64,000 nt of DNA from Flavobacteriales bacterium (GCA_023251095.1 JAHEZL010000003.1:146696-210695), one strand, 5' to 3'. Shown: positions 43,801-51,505, counted from the stretch's first letter. Notes: generated from the sequence alone by a model not told the origin. Made by a program: numbers and translations.

Positions 43801-45354
43801 CACCGGACCGAGGTTTTCGTAATTCACACAGCCCGAGTAAATCGTATCATAAGTAATTTTATACACCCATATTTTTTTTGAGCAGCTGTCCATATCTACA
43901 CATTTGTCGGGTTTCCCCTGTGCAACACAATACTCGGTGGAATCTTTCTTCAGTACTTTCACCGAGTAAGGACGAAGTTTGTTGAAAGCTTTCATTGCTT
44001 CTGCTTTCACAAAGTTCACATCAGCGTGCCAGAAAAGAATGGCTGCTTCATCGATGTATGCTGAGATATCACTCCAGTCATAGCATTCGTTGTAGCAGCC
44101 AAAATATTGGTAGTGGGCGGGTTTCGCAGGATTGCTTCCGCCCCAGTTGTATTTCGGATCATTATTTTTTAAAGAAGGACTAACACTCCAGTTGTTTTCC
44201 AGCTGAATTAAATTGTTGCGCATTCTTTCACCGTAGGCGATGCCCGGCGCGCCCGAAAGAGTGGTGATGGTATTGATCACGTTTACATCATTTGCGTAAG
44301 TTGCGCGTTGGGTGCTGAATACTTTTTCCAGTTCGGGTTTTGAACCGTTCATACCATCATGATAAGAATAAGCCAGCACTTCTTCGGCAACGTAAGGATC
44401 TTTGGCAACTGCAAAAAATCCAACCGGATTCCAGCAATATACTTTTTCCCAGTAAGCGAAAGAAGTATAGTCGTACATGGCTTTTGACAAACAGGCAGTA
44501 ACGAAATTTTTTCCATCGATGATGTTTGTTGAGTTCAAAGGGTGCGCAGCATTTTTATACAAATCGGGATAAAATTGTTCCAGCTGCGCCCATCCCGAAG
44601 CTAAAATCTGAAAGCAACCGCCACTCACCGAACCTGCTCTGTAATTGAGCGGAAAAGGATCGCCGGCTTTGGGCGTAAATCCGGCATCACAAGCCATTCT
44701 GCCTTCAATCATCGACTGAGCAAAAGCATAATTCAGCGAGGTGATTTCGGCGCCCACCATATTGGTAAATAAGCGATGTGTGTGCGCAGCAGCAAGTGCC
44801 CAGTTTTTTCTGTTGGCAGGAACGCGCACATCGGCTTTATCCAAATTGGATGGTCCCGACCATTCTGCAATTTGTGCTTCGCCCAAACATAATTTTGAAG
44901 GAGAAGAAATAAAACAATCTTTGCTGAAGTTATATTTCCAAGGTTTGGCGTTGAAAGATTTGGGTGAATATTTTGGATCAACAATAATTACCCAAATGGT
45001 GTCACCAAAGTTATCTATTCCGTAAGGAGGTACATTGAAATCACCGCTATATTCTCCGCCCCAGCAGGAAAGACTGGAGGGATTGGAAGAAACTTCCCAG
45101 GATTGAAAAGTCATTTTTAATTTCCCGCCTGTTTGAGTAGCTGTTGGTCCGCCAATTTGAGTAACGCAGGGCCAGTCGAAAGTAATGCCGGTTAATCCCG
45201 ACCATGATCCGGCATTGTTCGTCAGTATCATCTGTCCGTCGAATTTCAGCTGATCGGGATAAGCCGTCACTTTAAATTCTACGGTTTTCTTTTTCTGTGC
45301 GTTCAATCCGAAAACAGAAAAAAACAATAAAGTAAATACAAGTAATTTCCTCAT
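40888..45354 (-). CDS. Giant secreted protein: possible lysozyme-like domain, Ig repeats, T9SS type B domain
   Basis: A 1488-residue exported protein (signal ends GLNAQ). Residues about 22-125 look like a beta-sandwich (FDGQMILTNNAGSWSGLTG, CWGGEYSGDFNVPPYGIDNF), possibly carbohydrate-binding. Residues about 175-530 are helical with AFAQSMIEGRMACDAG (E near 216) and SGGCFQILASGW (about 243), recalling the catalytic Glu and the GxxQI element of lysozyme-like glycosidases; this is inference. About ten Ig/PKD-like repeats follow (LCSGSLTLNAG..., GCSSSDSINV), each with a cysteine pair. The C-terminus is the gliding motility-associated type B sorting domain (IPNAFTPNGDNKNEIF, VFNRWGEKIFES, GWNGTYNGQ). 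It neighbours a chitinase on the same strand. Confidence 0.8.
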   Translation of the reverse strand: MRKLLVFTLLFFSVFGLNAQKKKTVEFKVTAYPDQLKFDGQMILTNNAGSWSGLTGITFDWPCVTQIGGPTATQTGGKLKMTFQSWEVSSNPSSLSCWGGEYSGDFNVPPYGIDNFGDTIWVIIVDPKYSPKSFNAKPWKYNFSKDCFISSPSKLCLGEAQIAEWSGPSNLDKADVRVPANRKNWALAAAHTHRLFTNMVGAEITSLNYAFAQSMIEGRMACDAGFTPKAGDPFPLNYRAGSVSGGCFQILASGWAQLEQFYPDLYKNAAHPLNSTNIIDGKNFVTACLSKAMYDYTSFAYWEKVYCWNPVGFFAVAKDPYVAEEVLAYSYHDGMNGSKPELEKVFSTQRATYANDVNVINTITTLSGAPGIAYGERMRNNLIQLENNWSVSPSLKNNDPKYNWGGSNPAKPAHYQYFGCYNECYDWSDISAYIDEAAILFWHADVNFVKAEAMKAFNKLRPYSVKVLKKDSTEYCVAQGKPDKCVDMDSCSKKIWVYKITYDTIYSGCVNYENLGPVIDAMVLAFPAYSAEKGLGQVYFAQACGSPTAALEWNKSPICDGESTELWVKLYGTAPFTYSVKDPNGNIITRSGVSTPTDVLHVSKPGEYKVISIKDANGDVFLNCHNSSATVRKKLHPKAEWEKKDVGKCQTDCQKEGDVVVKFSNGSAPWSISYTDPTGVNKTIQNISAASYIVASAPVKKGQYTIFHIASGTCDTLLTDILEICNDTCATPAAAISGSKKICNGDSAQISIQLTGSAPYTIYINDGSKQNKVTASTSPYKFYAKKAGTYVVDSVVSGKCKANGTGFAKIDIDPITLVNIGPADTSLCSGSLTLNAGNGYNSYLWNDGKTTASNIASTSGKYKVTVKNATGCSSSDSINVNISSNLKVNLGKDTTLCSGSITLNAGSGFSSYAWNPSGSAISTIIVNTSGTYIVNIENASGCKGSDTIVVNIGQPITVDLGKDTLTICATGKVSLTAATSGGSGTFTYTWNGTPQANTINNISTEGWYRVVVSDANGCKGMDSLCLKKSSFLSVKLNDAVLCEGEDLKLNAGYDDNNYNISWNTNENKQYITVKTSGIYGVVIDDKNGCKGSDSMLLTVHPLPDVSSIATSANICTGDQTVIGKKLSGPYSYLWLMNAQNTETISVSKGGTYEVKIINTVSSCKNSIAVSVAENPKPEIILGADITKCEGEIITVAPKNIDTNAIYQWNGNTEPASKTITQGGTYILHASNSYACENSDTIVVAFKKHPAVDLAGGEDTLSICEGETQTLNAQNPGMTFIWNTTENSANITVKNKGIYHVKVSDGGCSSEDEVFVDVVSMPEKFLNQNIKKTYCFEEEDAVTLSTDLRDPYTYTWSNGNNGNAIKVKEKGTYTLSITLGKCTSKDEITLTEYCESTLFIPNAFTPNGDNKNEIFKAEGNFIDDFRLMVFNRWGEKIFESDNFNNGWNGTYNGQLVQQDVYVWKVFYSINKGDGKKITKEKIGRVTVLY

Positions 45355-45422
45355 AGCAGTAGCGAGTTAGTTTAATAAAGAAAGGCGAAAAGGATAAGAA
45401 GAAATAAATAAAAAAGAGGATT

Positions 45423-45433
45423 AATAGCGATTC
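45423..45433 (-). promoter_or_regulatory. AATCGCTATT upstream motif (giant gene)
   Basis: GAATCGCTATT on the minus strand; the central position is 73 bases upstream of the ATG at 45354. Same motif and distance as upstream of the chitinase and Fn3-like genes. Confidence 0.5.
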
Positions 45434-45470
45434 AAAAAAAACACTTTACAGAGGGCTCTGTAAAGTGTTT
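45434..45470 (-). terminator. Terminator after the chitinase gene
   Basis: Near-perfect 13-base stem ACACTTTACAGAG / CTCTGTAAAGTGT with a two-base GG loop; on the minus strand it is followed by about eight T. It separates the chitinase from the giant gene, which then has its own promoter. Confidence 0.85.
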
Positions 45471-45520
45471 TGATATTCATCGACATACGGAATCAGTCGA
45501 TGTGCTACTACAAGAAAAAA

Positions 45521-46828
45521 TTAATCAACCATTAGTTTTTGTACTGCATTCCCTGTTTGTATCAGGTATAAACCCGGAGTGAGATGACTAATGTCAATGC
45601 TGTTTTTTTCATTCGTTATGGTTTTTTCCAAAACCAATTGACCTACAGCGTTGAATATTTTTAAAGGAACTCCCGAAATATTTTCAATAGTGATTTGAGT
45701 ATTTGCCGGATTAGGATAAATCAAAGGCGTGTTTGATTTTTCATTTTCTGTAATGTTTGTTGTGAGGCAGCTGCTGAATATGGTAGCGTAATTTGCTGCG
45801 TAACTGTATCCAGTGGTTAAATCATTGTTGATGGACCACGTGGCCATGCCGTGAATTTCGGGATAACCGCCCGCTTTTTTTAAAGTGTACATTCCCGGTT
45901 TTGGACCTGTACCGCGCAAATAATCCATAGCCATTTTTACAGCTGCGGTTCCGATATAACCATCGGCTGATCCTGCACTTGCAGGCAAACACACTGCAAT
46001 CTGAGAAGGAGAGATGCCTGAAAAAACTCCTTTTCCGTTTGTGCAAGCGAAGCCTTTGATGATGGCTTCGGTCTGACTGATAATAAAATCAGGAGTACCG
46101 TGATTGTATACCATTCCGTCCAAAGCATAATTCCCGCCGCTGGCATTGTACAATTGAATCATTAATAAATCAATATCGTTTTTCAGTGTTTCTATGATAG
46201 GTAAATAGGCTGCGCCATACACAGCCGACATATAAGGTGAGAGTCCGCCGGTGGTATAAGCCACTTCAGGAACGAGGGTCAGAATCATTTTTTTACCATA
46301 GGCGTTTTTATACCAGGTAAGCAATTGCTGAACAGCATCAATAACATAGGTAATGTGAGCTTCGGGAGTGGATACTGTTCCTCCCATATTTTGACTAAGA
46401 TAGGTTGGGCGTTCCAGATCCACATCAATTCCATCCAATCCGTAAGTTTGAATAACTGTTTTTACCTTGTTCACTAAAAACGTGACTTCTGCGGGAGAAT
46501 TTAATTTGAAGGAACCTGTTCCGCCACCAATGCTCATTAATACTTTTTTACCCTGGGCCTGAACAACAGGAATATCCTGTCGGAGTTTGCCATCATTCGT
46601 AGCATAAAAATTTAAATTGTATACACTGTTGTTGTCGGATATTCCATCGCTTCCCCCGGCCTCCAGAAATGAAATGCAAAAAACATTGTAGTTGTTGTTT
46701 ACACTGCTTAAAGGAACGTATGGTCCCCATGAACTTTGGTAATAACCCACCAATACATTACAGGGAAGTTGTGCCGGAATAAAATTTATAAATAAGAAGA
46801 GAACGGAAAGTAAAAGTAGTTTTTTCAT
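45521..46828 (-). CDS. Secreted GH18 chitinase with T9SS type A domain
   Basis: A 435-residue exported chitinase (signal ends FIPAQ, residue 20). The GH18 catalytic motif DGIDVDLE is at residues 132-139 with acid/base E139; VLMSIGGG at about 97-103 and LLMIQLYN are other strands of the barrel, and MATWSINND matches the conserved tryptophan strand. It would hydrolyse beta-1,4-N-acetylglucosamine chains outside the cell. The last 80 residues are a T9SS type A domain (IYPNPANTQITIE, FNAVGQLVLEK, LTPGLYLIQTGN). Flanking genes are other T9SS cargo, including the giant protein, so this looks like a chitin or cell-wall degradation locus, without a SusCD pair. Confidence 0.93.
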   Translation of the reverse strand: MKKLLLLSVLFLFINFIPAQLPCNVLVGYYQSSWGPYVPLSSVNNNYNVFCISFLEAGGSDGISDNNSVYNLNFYATNDGKLRQDIPVVQAQGKKVLMSIGGGTGSFKLNSPAEVTFLVNKVKTVIQTYGLDGIDVDLERPTYLSQNMGGTVSTPEAHITYVIDAVQQLLTWYKNAYGKKMILTLVPEVAYTTGGLSPYMSAVYGAAYLPIIETLKNDIDLLMIQLYNASGGNYALDGMVYNHGTPDFIISQTEAIIKGFACTNGKGVFSGISPSQIAVCLPASAGSADGYIGTAAVKMAMDYLRGTGPKPGMYTLKKAGGYPEIHGMATWSINNDLTTGYSYAANYATIFSSCLTTNITENEKSNTPLIYPNPANTQITIENISGVPLKIFNAVGQLVLEKTITNEKNSIDISHLTPGLYLIQTGNAVQKLMVD

Positions 46829-46896
46829 AGTTGTAGTTTTGGTTAGGTTTAAATATCCGTGGGATAAAAAACATATTCAAAACAAAAAAATTGAAA

Positions 46897-46906
46897 AATA
46901 GCGATT
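46897..46906 (-). promoter_or_regulatory. AATCGCTATT upstream motif (chitinase)
   Basis: AATCGCTATT on the minus strand, central position 73 bases upstream of the ATG at 46828. The leader nearer the gene has CTAACCAAAAC, also found before the gene at 39806. Confidence 0.5.
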
Positions 46907-47084
46907 GGCTACAGGAGGTTGCCGCAGAACCAGAAAATTACAGTCATGCCTATCAACAGCAATACATCGTGCAGAATTTTGTTAGTTTCCATAATAGTAG
47001 AATTAGTAGTTACCCGATCAATTTACAGGTGATTGATCTGCTAAACCGAATAAAAAAAATGAATTGTAGCGATTCACTGAAAAC

Positions 47085-47116
47085 AAAAAAAACTTTCCGG
47101 CCCCACGCCGGAAAGT
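47085..47116 (-). terminator. Terminator after the gene at 47145
   Basis: Ten-base perfect stem ACTTTCCGGC / GCCGGAAAGT with a five-base loop and a T-run of eight on the minus strand. Confidence 0.9.
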
Positions 47117-47144
47117 TTCACAAGATGCCCGCACTACTCGAATT

Positions 47145-48086
47145 TTATTTTGTGATAATGAGTTTGTAAATATTGATTTGCTGCTCACTATTTATGCTGT
47201 GTATAAAATAAATACCTTGCGGTATTCCTGAAATATCCATTGTTTCGCTTTCCGACGTAATTTGATGCGAGACAATTTTTTTGCCTGTTAAATCGTACAC
47301 GCCGATATCTCCTTTTGCGGATTGGCTTCTGATGATCAAAAGATCATTGGCCGGATTAGGATAGAAAGAAATTTCTTCGGGACTGTGCATTTCAATTTCT
47401 GAATTTGAAAAATTGGTGACGAAATATTTGAGATCACTCCAGTCGCTGCTGTCTACATCGTTGTATGCTTTTGCGCGCCAGTAATAGGTTTCGGTGTTGT
47501 TTAAACCGGTTAGACCTATCACTATTGCATGATTATGGGAATAATAATTCGAACTTCCTGTAATATTCAATACCTGTACCTGGTAAATAGGAGAATTGAA
47601 AATCGGACTTTTGTCCCATTCCACAATAATTTTCGTGTCTCCCATACTGTTTTTTACAACAGCTATTTGAGTAGGAGCAAGACAAATGTATCCGTCTATA
47701 GGTGAAGCCAGCTTGGGTTTGTTGTCGGTGGTGAGACTGCGTATTTCCGACCATTCGGTGGTGTCGGTATTGTTTCGTCCCTTCACCCGCCAGTAATAAT
47801 GAGTATCAAAAAACAAAGAGTTCACCGAATCCATCACAACAAATCCATCTGGAAATCCGCTGAAATCATTGACACCCGTTTTTAAAATGTTCATGGAAGA
47901 ATTAAACAACGCCGAAGTGTCGAGCTCAATGTCATAATAGATCATTCCTCCTGTGTGACTGAAAGTATAAAAGAATTTTGTGGGAATATTTACGGTATCA
48001 TTTTTAGGGGAAACCAGCGTTGGTCCACCTGCATAAGTCATGCAGTAAAAAATGCTCAGCGTTAAAAACAGTATCAGTTTTTTCAT
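47145..48086 (-). CDS. Secreted fibronectin III-like protein with T9SS type A domain
   Basis: A 313-residue exported protein (signal ends MTYA, residue 19). Two Fn3-like units are visible: TLVSPKNDTVNIPTKFFYTF ... HYYWRVKGRNNTDTTEWSE and KLASPIDGYICLAPTQIAVV ... TYYWRAKAYNDVDSSDWSD. The C-terminus is a T9SS type A domain (ISFYPNPANDLLIIRS, GVYDLTGKKIV, IPQGIYFIHS). Fn3-like modules are common spacers or carbohydrate/protein binders in secreted Bacteroidota proteins. It shares a motif at -72 with the chitinase and the giant gene, suggesting common control. Confidence 0.87.
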   Translation of the reverse strand: MKKLILFLTLSIFYCMTYAGGPTLVSPKNDTVNIPTKFFYTFSHTGGMIYYDIELDTSALFNSSMNILKTGVNDFSGFPDGFVVMDSVNSLFFDTHYYWRVKGRNNTDTTEWSEIRSLTTDNKPKLASPIDGYICLAPTQIAVVKNSMGDTKIIVEWDKSPIFNSPIYQVQVLNITGSSNYYSHNHAIVIGLTGLNNTETYYWRAKAYNDVDSSDWSDLKYFVTNFSNSEIEMHSPEEISFYPNPANDLLIIRSQSAKGDIGVYDLTGKKIVSHQITSESETMDISGIPQGIYFIHSINSEQQINIYKLIITK

Positions 48087-48153
48087 AGTAGTGCCCCTTG
48101 CGAATATGAATATATAATGACTGATGGAGAAATGCCCGATAAAAAATACTCAA

Positions 48154-48164
48154 AATAGCGATTC
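48154..48164 (-). promoter_or_regulatory. AATCGCTATT upstream motif (Fn3-like gene)
   Basis: GAATCGCTATT on the minus strand, central position 72 bases upstream of the ATG at 48086. Confidence 0.5.
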
Positions 48165-48186
48165 AATACAATAAGCGCTTAATTTA

Positions 48187-48219
48187 TTTGCCTTTGCGTA
48201 TCGTTTTTTTATATCTTCC
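48187..48219 (+). promoter_or_regulatory. Candidate promoter for the TPR-like gene
   Basis: TTTG at 48187-48190, 21 bases, then TATCTTCC at 48212-48219, close to TAnnTTTG; 22 bases before the ATG. Confidence 0.35.
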
Positions 48220-48241
48220 GAATCACTAATTACTGCTTTCT

Positions 48242-49780
48242 ATGGGTGATAAAGACCATTTGTTTTCCCTGATCCGGAGTTTAAAGAAAACCGAGAAATC
48301 GTATTTCAAAAAGATAAAGTCGGCTTTTGGGAATGAGGATTCTGCTTTGCTGCAGATCTTTTCCGCTATTCAAAAACAAGAAGATTACGATGAGAAGAAA
48401 ATTTTAGAGAGTTTGGATAAAGAAGCTTTCCGCGATTTCTTTGCTTCCAAAAAACATGTGCTGTACAGTGAAATACTGGATGTGCTGGTGTATTGCAAAA
48501 CCAAATCGCCCGACATTCTTTGGCAAATCAACCGATTGATATCACATGCCTTGTTGCTGAAGGAAAAAATGCTTTTCGACGATTCATACAAAACATTGCA
48601 AAAGGCTTATAAACTGGCTAAAGACAACGAGTTTTTTTACAAGCAAACCGAGATCAACCAGCAGTTGATTGAAATTCAACATCAGCAAAAAACAATGACC
48701 GATTTCGAGTTCTCGGAAAACATCGAATCCATTCGTTTGGATACAGTTAAGGTGAATGAGCAATTTATCAATTCAGAGAAATATTTCATTCTATCCGACA
48801 ATCTTTTCAAAAAGGGAGAAATGCTTCGCGTTACTTCCAATGAAACGATTAAAGATGAAATGCTGGTTTTGTACCGGGATCCGCTGCTCAACAGTGAAAG
48901 CAAAGCCATAAGCCAATCGGCACTGGTGTGTTTTCATTTTATTCATTACGTAAAATACATGGGTTATGAGTTGAATCCGGTAAAGGCCTGTCATCATTTA
49001 AAAAAGATGATAGAAATACAAAACAGTTTAAAGCGTTTTTCTTTGCGCTCCCGAATTGTGCAAATGGCCAATTACGTGCGAATTACGTTGGATATAGGGA
49101 TGAAAGAGGAAGCTTTTACAATGCTTCAGAAGATGAAGGAAGGTTCGGAAAATGATGCCGATTATTTTGTGCTTGTCAATTACCTGGTGCATCAGGATTA
49201 TTTCTATCGCTTCACCAATAACATTGAAGATTACAGGAAATTTCATCTGGAAATGGAACAGAAGTACGAGCAAATAATTGATGGCATTCCTTTTAATAAA
49301 GAAGTACTTGATGTTAAACACGCTCAGTTCATTTTTAATTTCATGGACGGCCAGTACAAAAAGGTGTATCAGATTTCTAACTTCCTCGATACGCAATACA
49401 GTCTGCATTCCTTTAAAAATGCCAAGCTTTATGAAAAAATTCTCAAATTAATTTGTGCCATTGAGCTGGATGATTATGATTTAATTCAATCGGAAATCCG
49501 CGCAGTTAAATATCTTTTGAAAAGCATTGAAGATGTTTTACCTGTAGAGGTGCATATTTTTGATGCGCTGGAACGCTATGTAAAAGCCGATAGTAAAGAT
49601 GCCAAAAAAGTAGTTTTGACGCATTATCTGGAATCCTATTCCGAAAAAGGGAAACCCGAAAAATCGTCTTATCTGGTGGATGGCTTTGGTTTTAATATCT
49701 GGGTAAAGTCTAAACTGAGCGGTGAAAAATTTATCACCCTTCGCTTTCTTGTAGAGACGCAAAATTTTGCGTCTAAATAA
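48242..49780 (+). CDS. Helical TPR-like protein of unknown function
   Basis: A 512-residue, almost entirely helical cytoplasmic protein. The start (LFSLIRSLKKTEKSYFKKIK) resembles a Bacteroidota family with no known role; the middle has TPR-like helices (LFDDSYKTLQKAYKLAKDNE, EEAFTMLQKMKEGSENDADY). No catalytic motif is seen. The last ten residues (VETQNFASK and flank) are encoded by a dispersed palindromic repeat, GTAGAGACGCAAAATTTTGC, so the native C-terminus has probably been replaced. Adjacent genes give no functional hint. Confidence 0.75.
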   Translation: MGDKDHLFSLIRSLKKTEKSYFKKIKSAFGNEDSALLQIFSAIQKQEDYDEKKILESLDKEAFRDFFASKKHVLYSEILDVLVYCKTKSPDILWQINRLISHALLLKEKMLFDDSYKTLQKAYKLAKDNEFFYKQTEINQQLIEIQHQQKTMTDFEFSENIESIRLDTVKVNEQFINSEKYFILSDNLFKKGEMLRVTSNETIKDEMLVLYRDPLLNSESKAISQSALVCFHFIHYVKYMGYELNPVKACHHLKKMIEIQNSLKRFSLRSRIVQMANYVRITLDIGMKEEAFTMLQKMKEGSENDADYFVLVNYLVHQDYFYRFTNNIEDYRKFHLEMEQKYEQIIDGIPFNKEVLDVKHAQFIFNFMDGQYKKVYQISNFLDTQYSLHSFKNAKLYEKILKLICAIELDDYDLIQSEIRAVKYLLKSIEDVLPVEVHIFDALERYVKADSKDAKKVVLTHYLESYSEKGKPEKSSYLVDGFGFNIWVKSKLSGEKFITLRFLVETQNFASK

Positions 49781-49822
49781 TATTTTCCTTTAATGGAGAC
49801 GGAAAATCTCCCGTCTCTGCAA
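49750..49822. repeat. Composite palindromic repeat at a gene 3' end
   Basis: GTAGAGACGCAAAATTTTGC at about 49751-49770 contains the self-complementary GACGCAAAATTTTGCGTC and overlaps the last codons and stop of the TPR-like gene. A second hairpin, GAGACGG / CCGTCTC, lies at about 49797-49818. From memory, GTAGAGACGC-type palindromes are common dispersed repeats in Bacteroidota and cyanobacteria. Confidence 0.8.
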
Positions 49823-49871
49823 CTATAGATTTTGTTTATAACTACTTAACAAAAATTATTCATTGAATTAT

Positions 49872-49900
49872 TTTGGTTCCCGGAATTAAACCTAATTTTA
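49872..49900 (+). promoter_or_regulatory. Candidate promoter for trxA
   Basis: TTTG (49872-49875), 17-base spacer, TAATTTTA (49893-49900). Predicted leader about 20 bases. The layout mirrors that at 13803-13830. Confidence 0.45.
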
Positions 49901-49925
49901 ACACAACAATTAAATACATACGATT

Positions 49926-50243
49926 ATGGCAATAGAATTCACAGATGCAAACTTCGAGGAGTTGGCGCTAAAATCAAATAAACCGGTATTAGTAGACTTT
50001 TGGGCGGAATGGTGCGGACCATGTAGAATGGTTGGACCTATCGTTGAAGAATTATCTAAAGATTATGATGGTCAGGCTATTGTTGGAAAAGTGAACGTTG
50101 ACAACAATCCGGGTATATCTGCAAAATACGGTATCAGAAATATTCCTACCATCCTTTTTATTAAAAACGGAGAAGTAGTGGATAAACAAGTAGGCGCAGT
50201 ACCTAAAGCGGTATTGGGTGATAAACTCAAAGCGTGTTTGTAA
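49926..50243 (+). CDS. trxA: Thioredoxin
   Basis: A 105-residue cytoplasmic dithiol-disulfide oxidoreductase. The active site is WCGPC (C30, C33) in DFWAEWCGPCRM, and the cis-proline region is GIRNIPTILFIKNGE. Length and motifs are those of canonical thioredoxin 1. It stands alone with its own candidate promoter and a strong terminator. No odd features. Confidence 0.97.
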   Translation: MAIEFTDANFEELALKSNKPVLVDFWAEWCGPCRMVGPIVEELSKDYDGQAIVGKVNVDNNPGISAKYGIRNIPTILFIKNGEVVDKQVGAVPKAVLGDKLKACL

Positions 50244-50266
50244 AACATTGATGAACAAAATAAAGG

Positions 50267-50294
50267 AGTCCCGCTTTTCAGGCGGGACTTTTTT
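50267..50294 (+). terminator. Terminator of trxA
   Basis: Eight-base stem AGTCCCGC / GCGGGACT with a seven-base loop and a TTTTTT tail. Confidence 0.92.
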
Positions 50295-50311
50295 GTATCT
50301 TAATATTTAGA

Positions 50312-51232
50312 ATGATCAATCTCGACGATTTAAATAAATTCGGTAGTTTGGAAATCCTCGCCAAACAAGTGGTAGAGGGCTTTATTACCGGTATGCATAA
50401 AAGTCCTTTTCATGGCTTTTCTGTGGAATTCGCCGAGCACCGTTTGTACAACACGGGAGAATCAACCAAAAATATCGACTGGAAATTATACGCCCGCACG
50501 GATAAGTTATTCGTGAAGCGCTACGAAGAAGAAACCAATCTGAGGTGTCAGATCCTGCTGGATTTTTCGTCTTCCATGTATTTCCCCGAAAAGCCTAAAA
50601 AAGGGCAGATGCGCAAAATTGAATTCTCTTGTTTTGCAGCAGCGGCGATCATTAATTTATTGCAGCGACAAAGAGATGCAGTGGGGCTGAGTACTTTCGC
50701 TTCAGCTGTGGATGAACATACCGAGTGCAAATCAGGGACGATGCATGTGAAGCGATTGTATCATCTCCTGGAATCTTACCTCGCAAATAAAGAAGGAGTA
50801 AGGGCCACAAGAGTGGTGGATGCCTTACACGAAATTTCCGATCAGATTCATCGGCGCTCACTGGTGGTGATTTTCAGCGATATGTTTGAAGCTTACGAAG
50901 GCGCTGATAACGATGCTATGTTTTCTGCTTTGCAGCATTTGAAATACAACAAACATGAAGTGATATTGTTTCATGTGATGGATAAAAATGTGGAGCTCGA
51001 TCTTAATCTGGAAAACCGTCCTTATAAGTTCATAGATATGGAGAGCGGGGAAGTGGTGAAAGTAAATCCCAACAATATCAAGCAGGATTACGTGCAAAAA
51101 ATGCAGGCCTTTCAAAAGGAGCTGGAATACCGCTGCGGCCAGTACCGCATTGATTTTGTGAGTGTGGATGTGAATGAAAGTTTAGACAATATCCTGCTGT
51201 CATATCTTATAAAGCGAGCGAAAATGCATTGA
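50312..51232 (+). CDS. DUF58 domain protein
   Basis: A 306-residue protein of the DUF58 family, which folds partly like a von Willebrand A domain. The family core is HKSPFHGFSVEFAEHRLYNTGE, DWKLYARTDKLFVKRYEEET and LLDFSSSMYF (a MIDAS-like DxSxS), then SLVVIFSDMFEA. DUF58 proteins usually sit beside a MoxR AAA ATPase and a VWA-TPR cluster and probably assist in assembling envelope enzymes; neither partner is here. It begins 18 bases after the trxA terminator. No signal peptide is visible, so a cytoplasmic position is likely. Confidence 0.88.
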   Translation: MINLDDLNKFGSLEILAKQVVEGFITGMHKSPFHGFSVEFAEHRLYNTGESTKNIDWKLYARTDKLFVKRYEEETNLRCQILLDFSSSMYFPEKPKKGQMRKIEFSCFAAAAIINLLQRQRDAVGLSTFASAVDEHTECKSGTMHVKRLYHLLESYLANKEGVRATRVVDALHEISDQIHRRSLVVIFSDMFEAYEGADNDAMFSALQHLKYNKHEVILFHVMDKNVELDLNLENRPYKFIDMESGEVVKVNPNNIKQDYVQKMQAFQKELEYRCGQYRIDFVSVDVNESLDNILLSYLIKRAKMH

Positions 51233-51258
51233 TTCCTCAGGATTAATTTTCAAAAAAG

Positions 51259-51289
51259 TTTGTGCGACAGAAAAATTGGTGTAAATTCG
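51259..51289 (+). promoter_or_regulatory. Candidate promoter of tRNA-Asp
   Basis: TTTG at 51259-51262, 19 bases, TAAATTCG at 51282-51289. Transcription would begin near 51296, giving a precursor leader of about 60 bases. Confidence 0.5.
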
Positions 51290-51357
51290 CCTTCCGTTTA
51301 ACAAAAACGCTTTGTTCTTTAGAAATTGATTGTCAACAAAAATATAAGAGCCTTACT

Positions 51358-51434
51358 GGTTCGGTAGTTCAGTTGGTTAGAATGCCTGCCTGTCACGCAG
51401 GAGGTCGCGGGTTCGAGTCCCGTCCGGACCGCCA
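51358..51434 (+). tRNA. tRNA-Asp (GTC)
   Basis: Complete cloverleaf. Acceptor GGTTCGG pairs with CCGGACC (one T-G wobble); the anticodon arm is CCTGC-CTGTCAC-GCAGG, with anticodon GTC; the T arm is CGCGGGTTCGAGTCCCG. The 3' CCA is encoded. It stands alone between the DUF58 gene and a convergent secreted-protein gene and is followed by a terminator. Confidence 0.98.
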
Positions 51435-51444
51435 GTAAAGTAGA

Positions 51445-51478
51445 AAATCCCCGTAAATGAAAATTTACGGGGATTTTT
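51445..51478. terminator. Terminator after tRNA-Asp
   Basis: Fourteen-base stem AAATCCCCGTAAAT / ATTTACGGGGATTT, four-base loop, then TTTTTG on the plus strand. Its A-rich left side lets it also serve the minus-strand gene that ends at 51506. Confidence 0.92.
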
Positions 51479-51505
51479 GTTTTTAAAATGAGCCTCTTTT
51501 TTTAT

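Larger units (their letters stand above)
46829..47144. other. Intergenic region between two minus-strand secreted-protein genes
   Basis: Holds, from right to left on the minus strand, the terminator of the gene at 47145, a GTGAATCGCTACAATTC word at about 47061-47077, about 150 bases without visible structure, and the AATCGCTATT motif at 46906-46897 that precedes the chitinase gene. A plus-strand open frame of 92 codons crosses it (46891-47169); it runs into the opposite-strand coding end, lacks any family resemblance and is not called. Confidence 0.7.

Noticed and set aside
46891..47169. Plus-strand open frame of 92 codons between the chitinase and Fn3-like genes
   Set aside because: It crosses the regulatory motif and terminator of the minus-strand genes, overlaps the end of the Fn3-like gene, and has no family resemblance or plausible signal.
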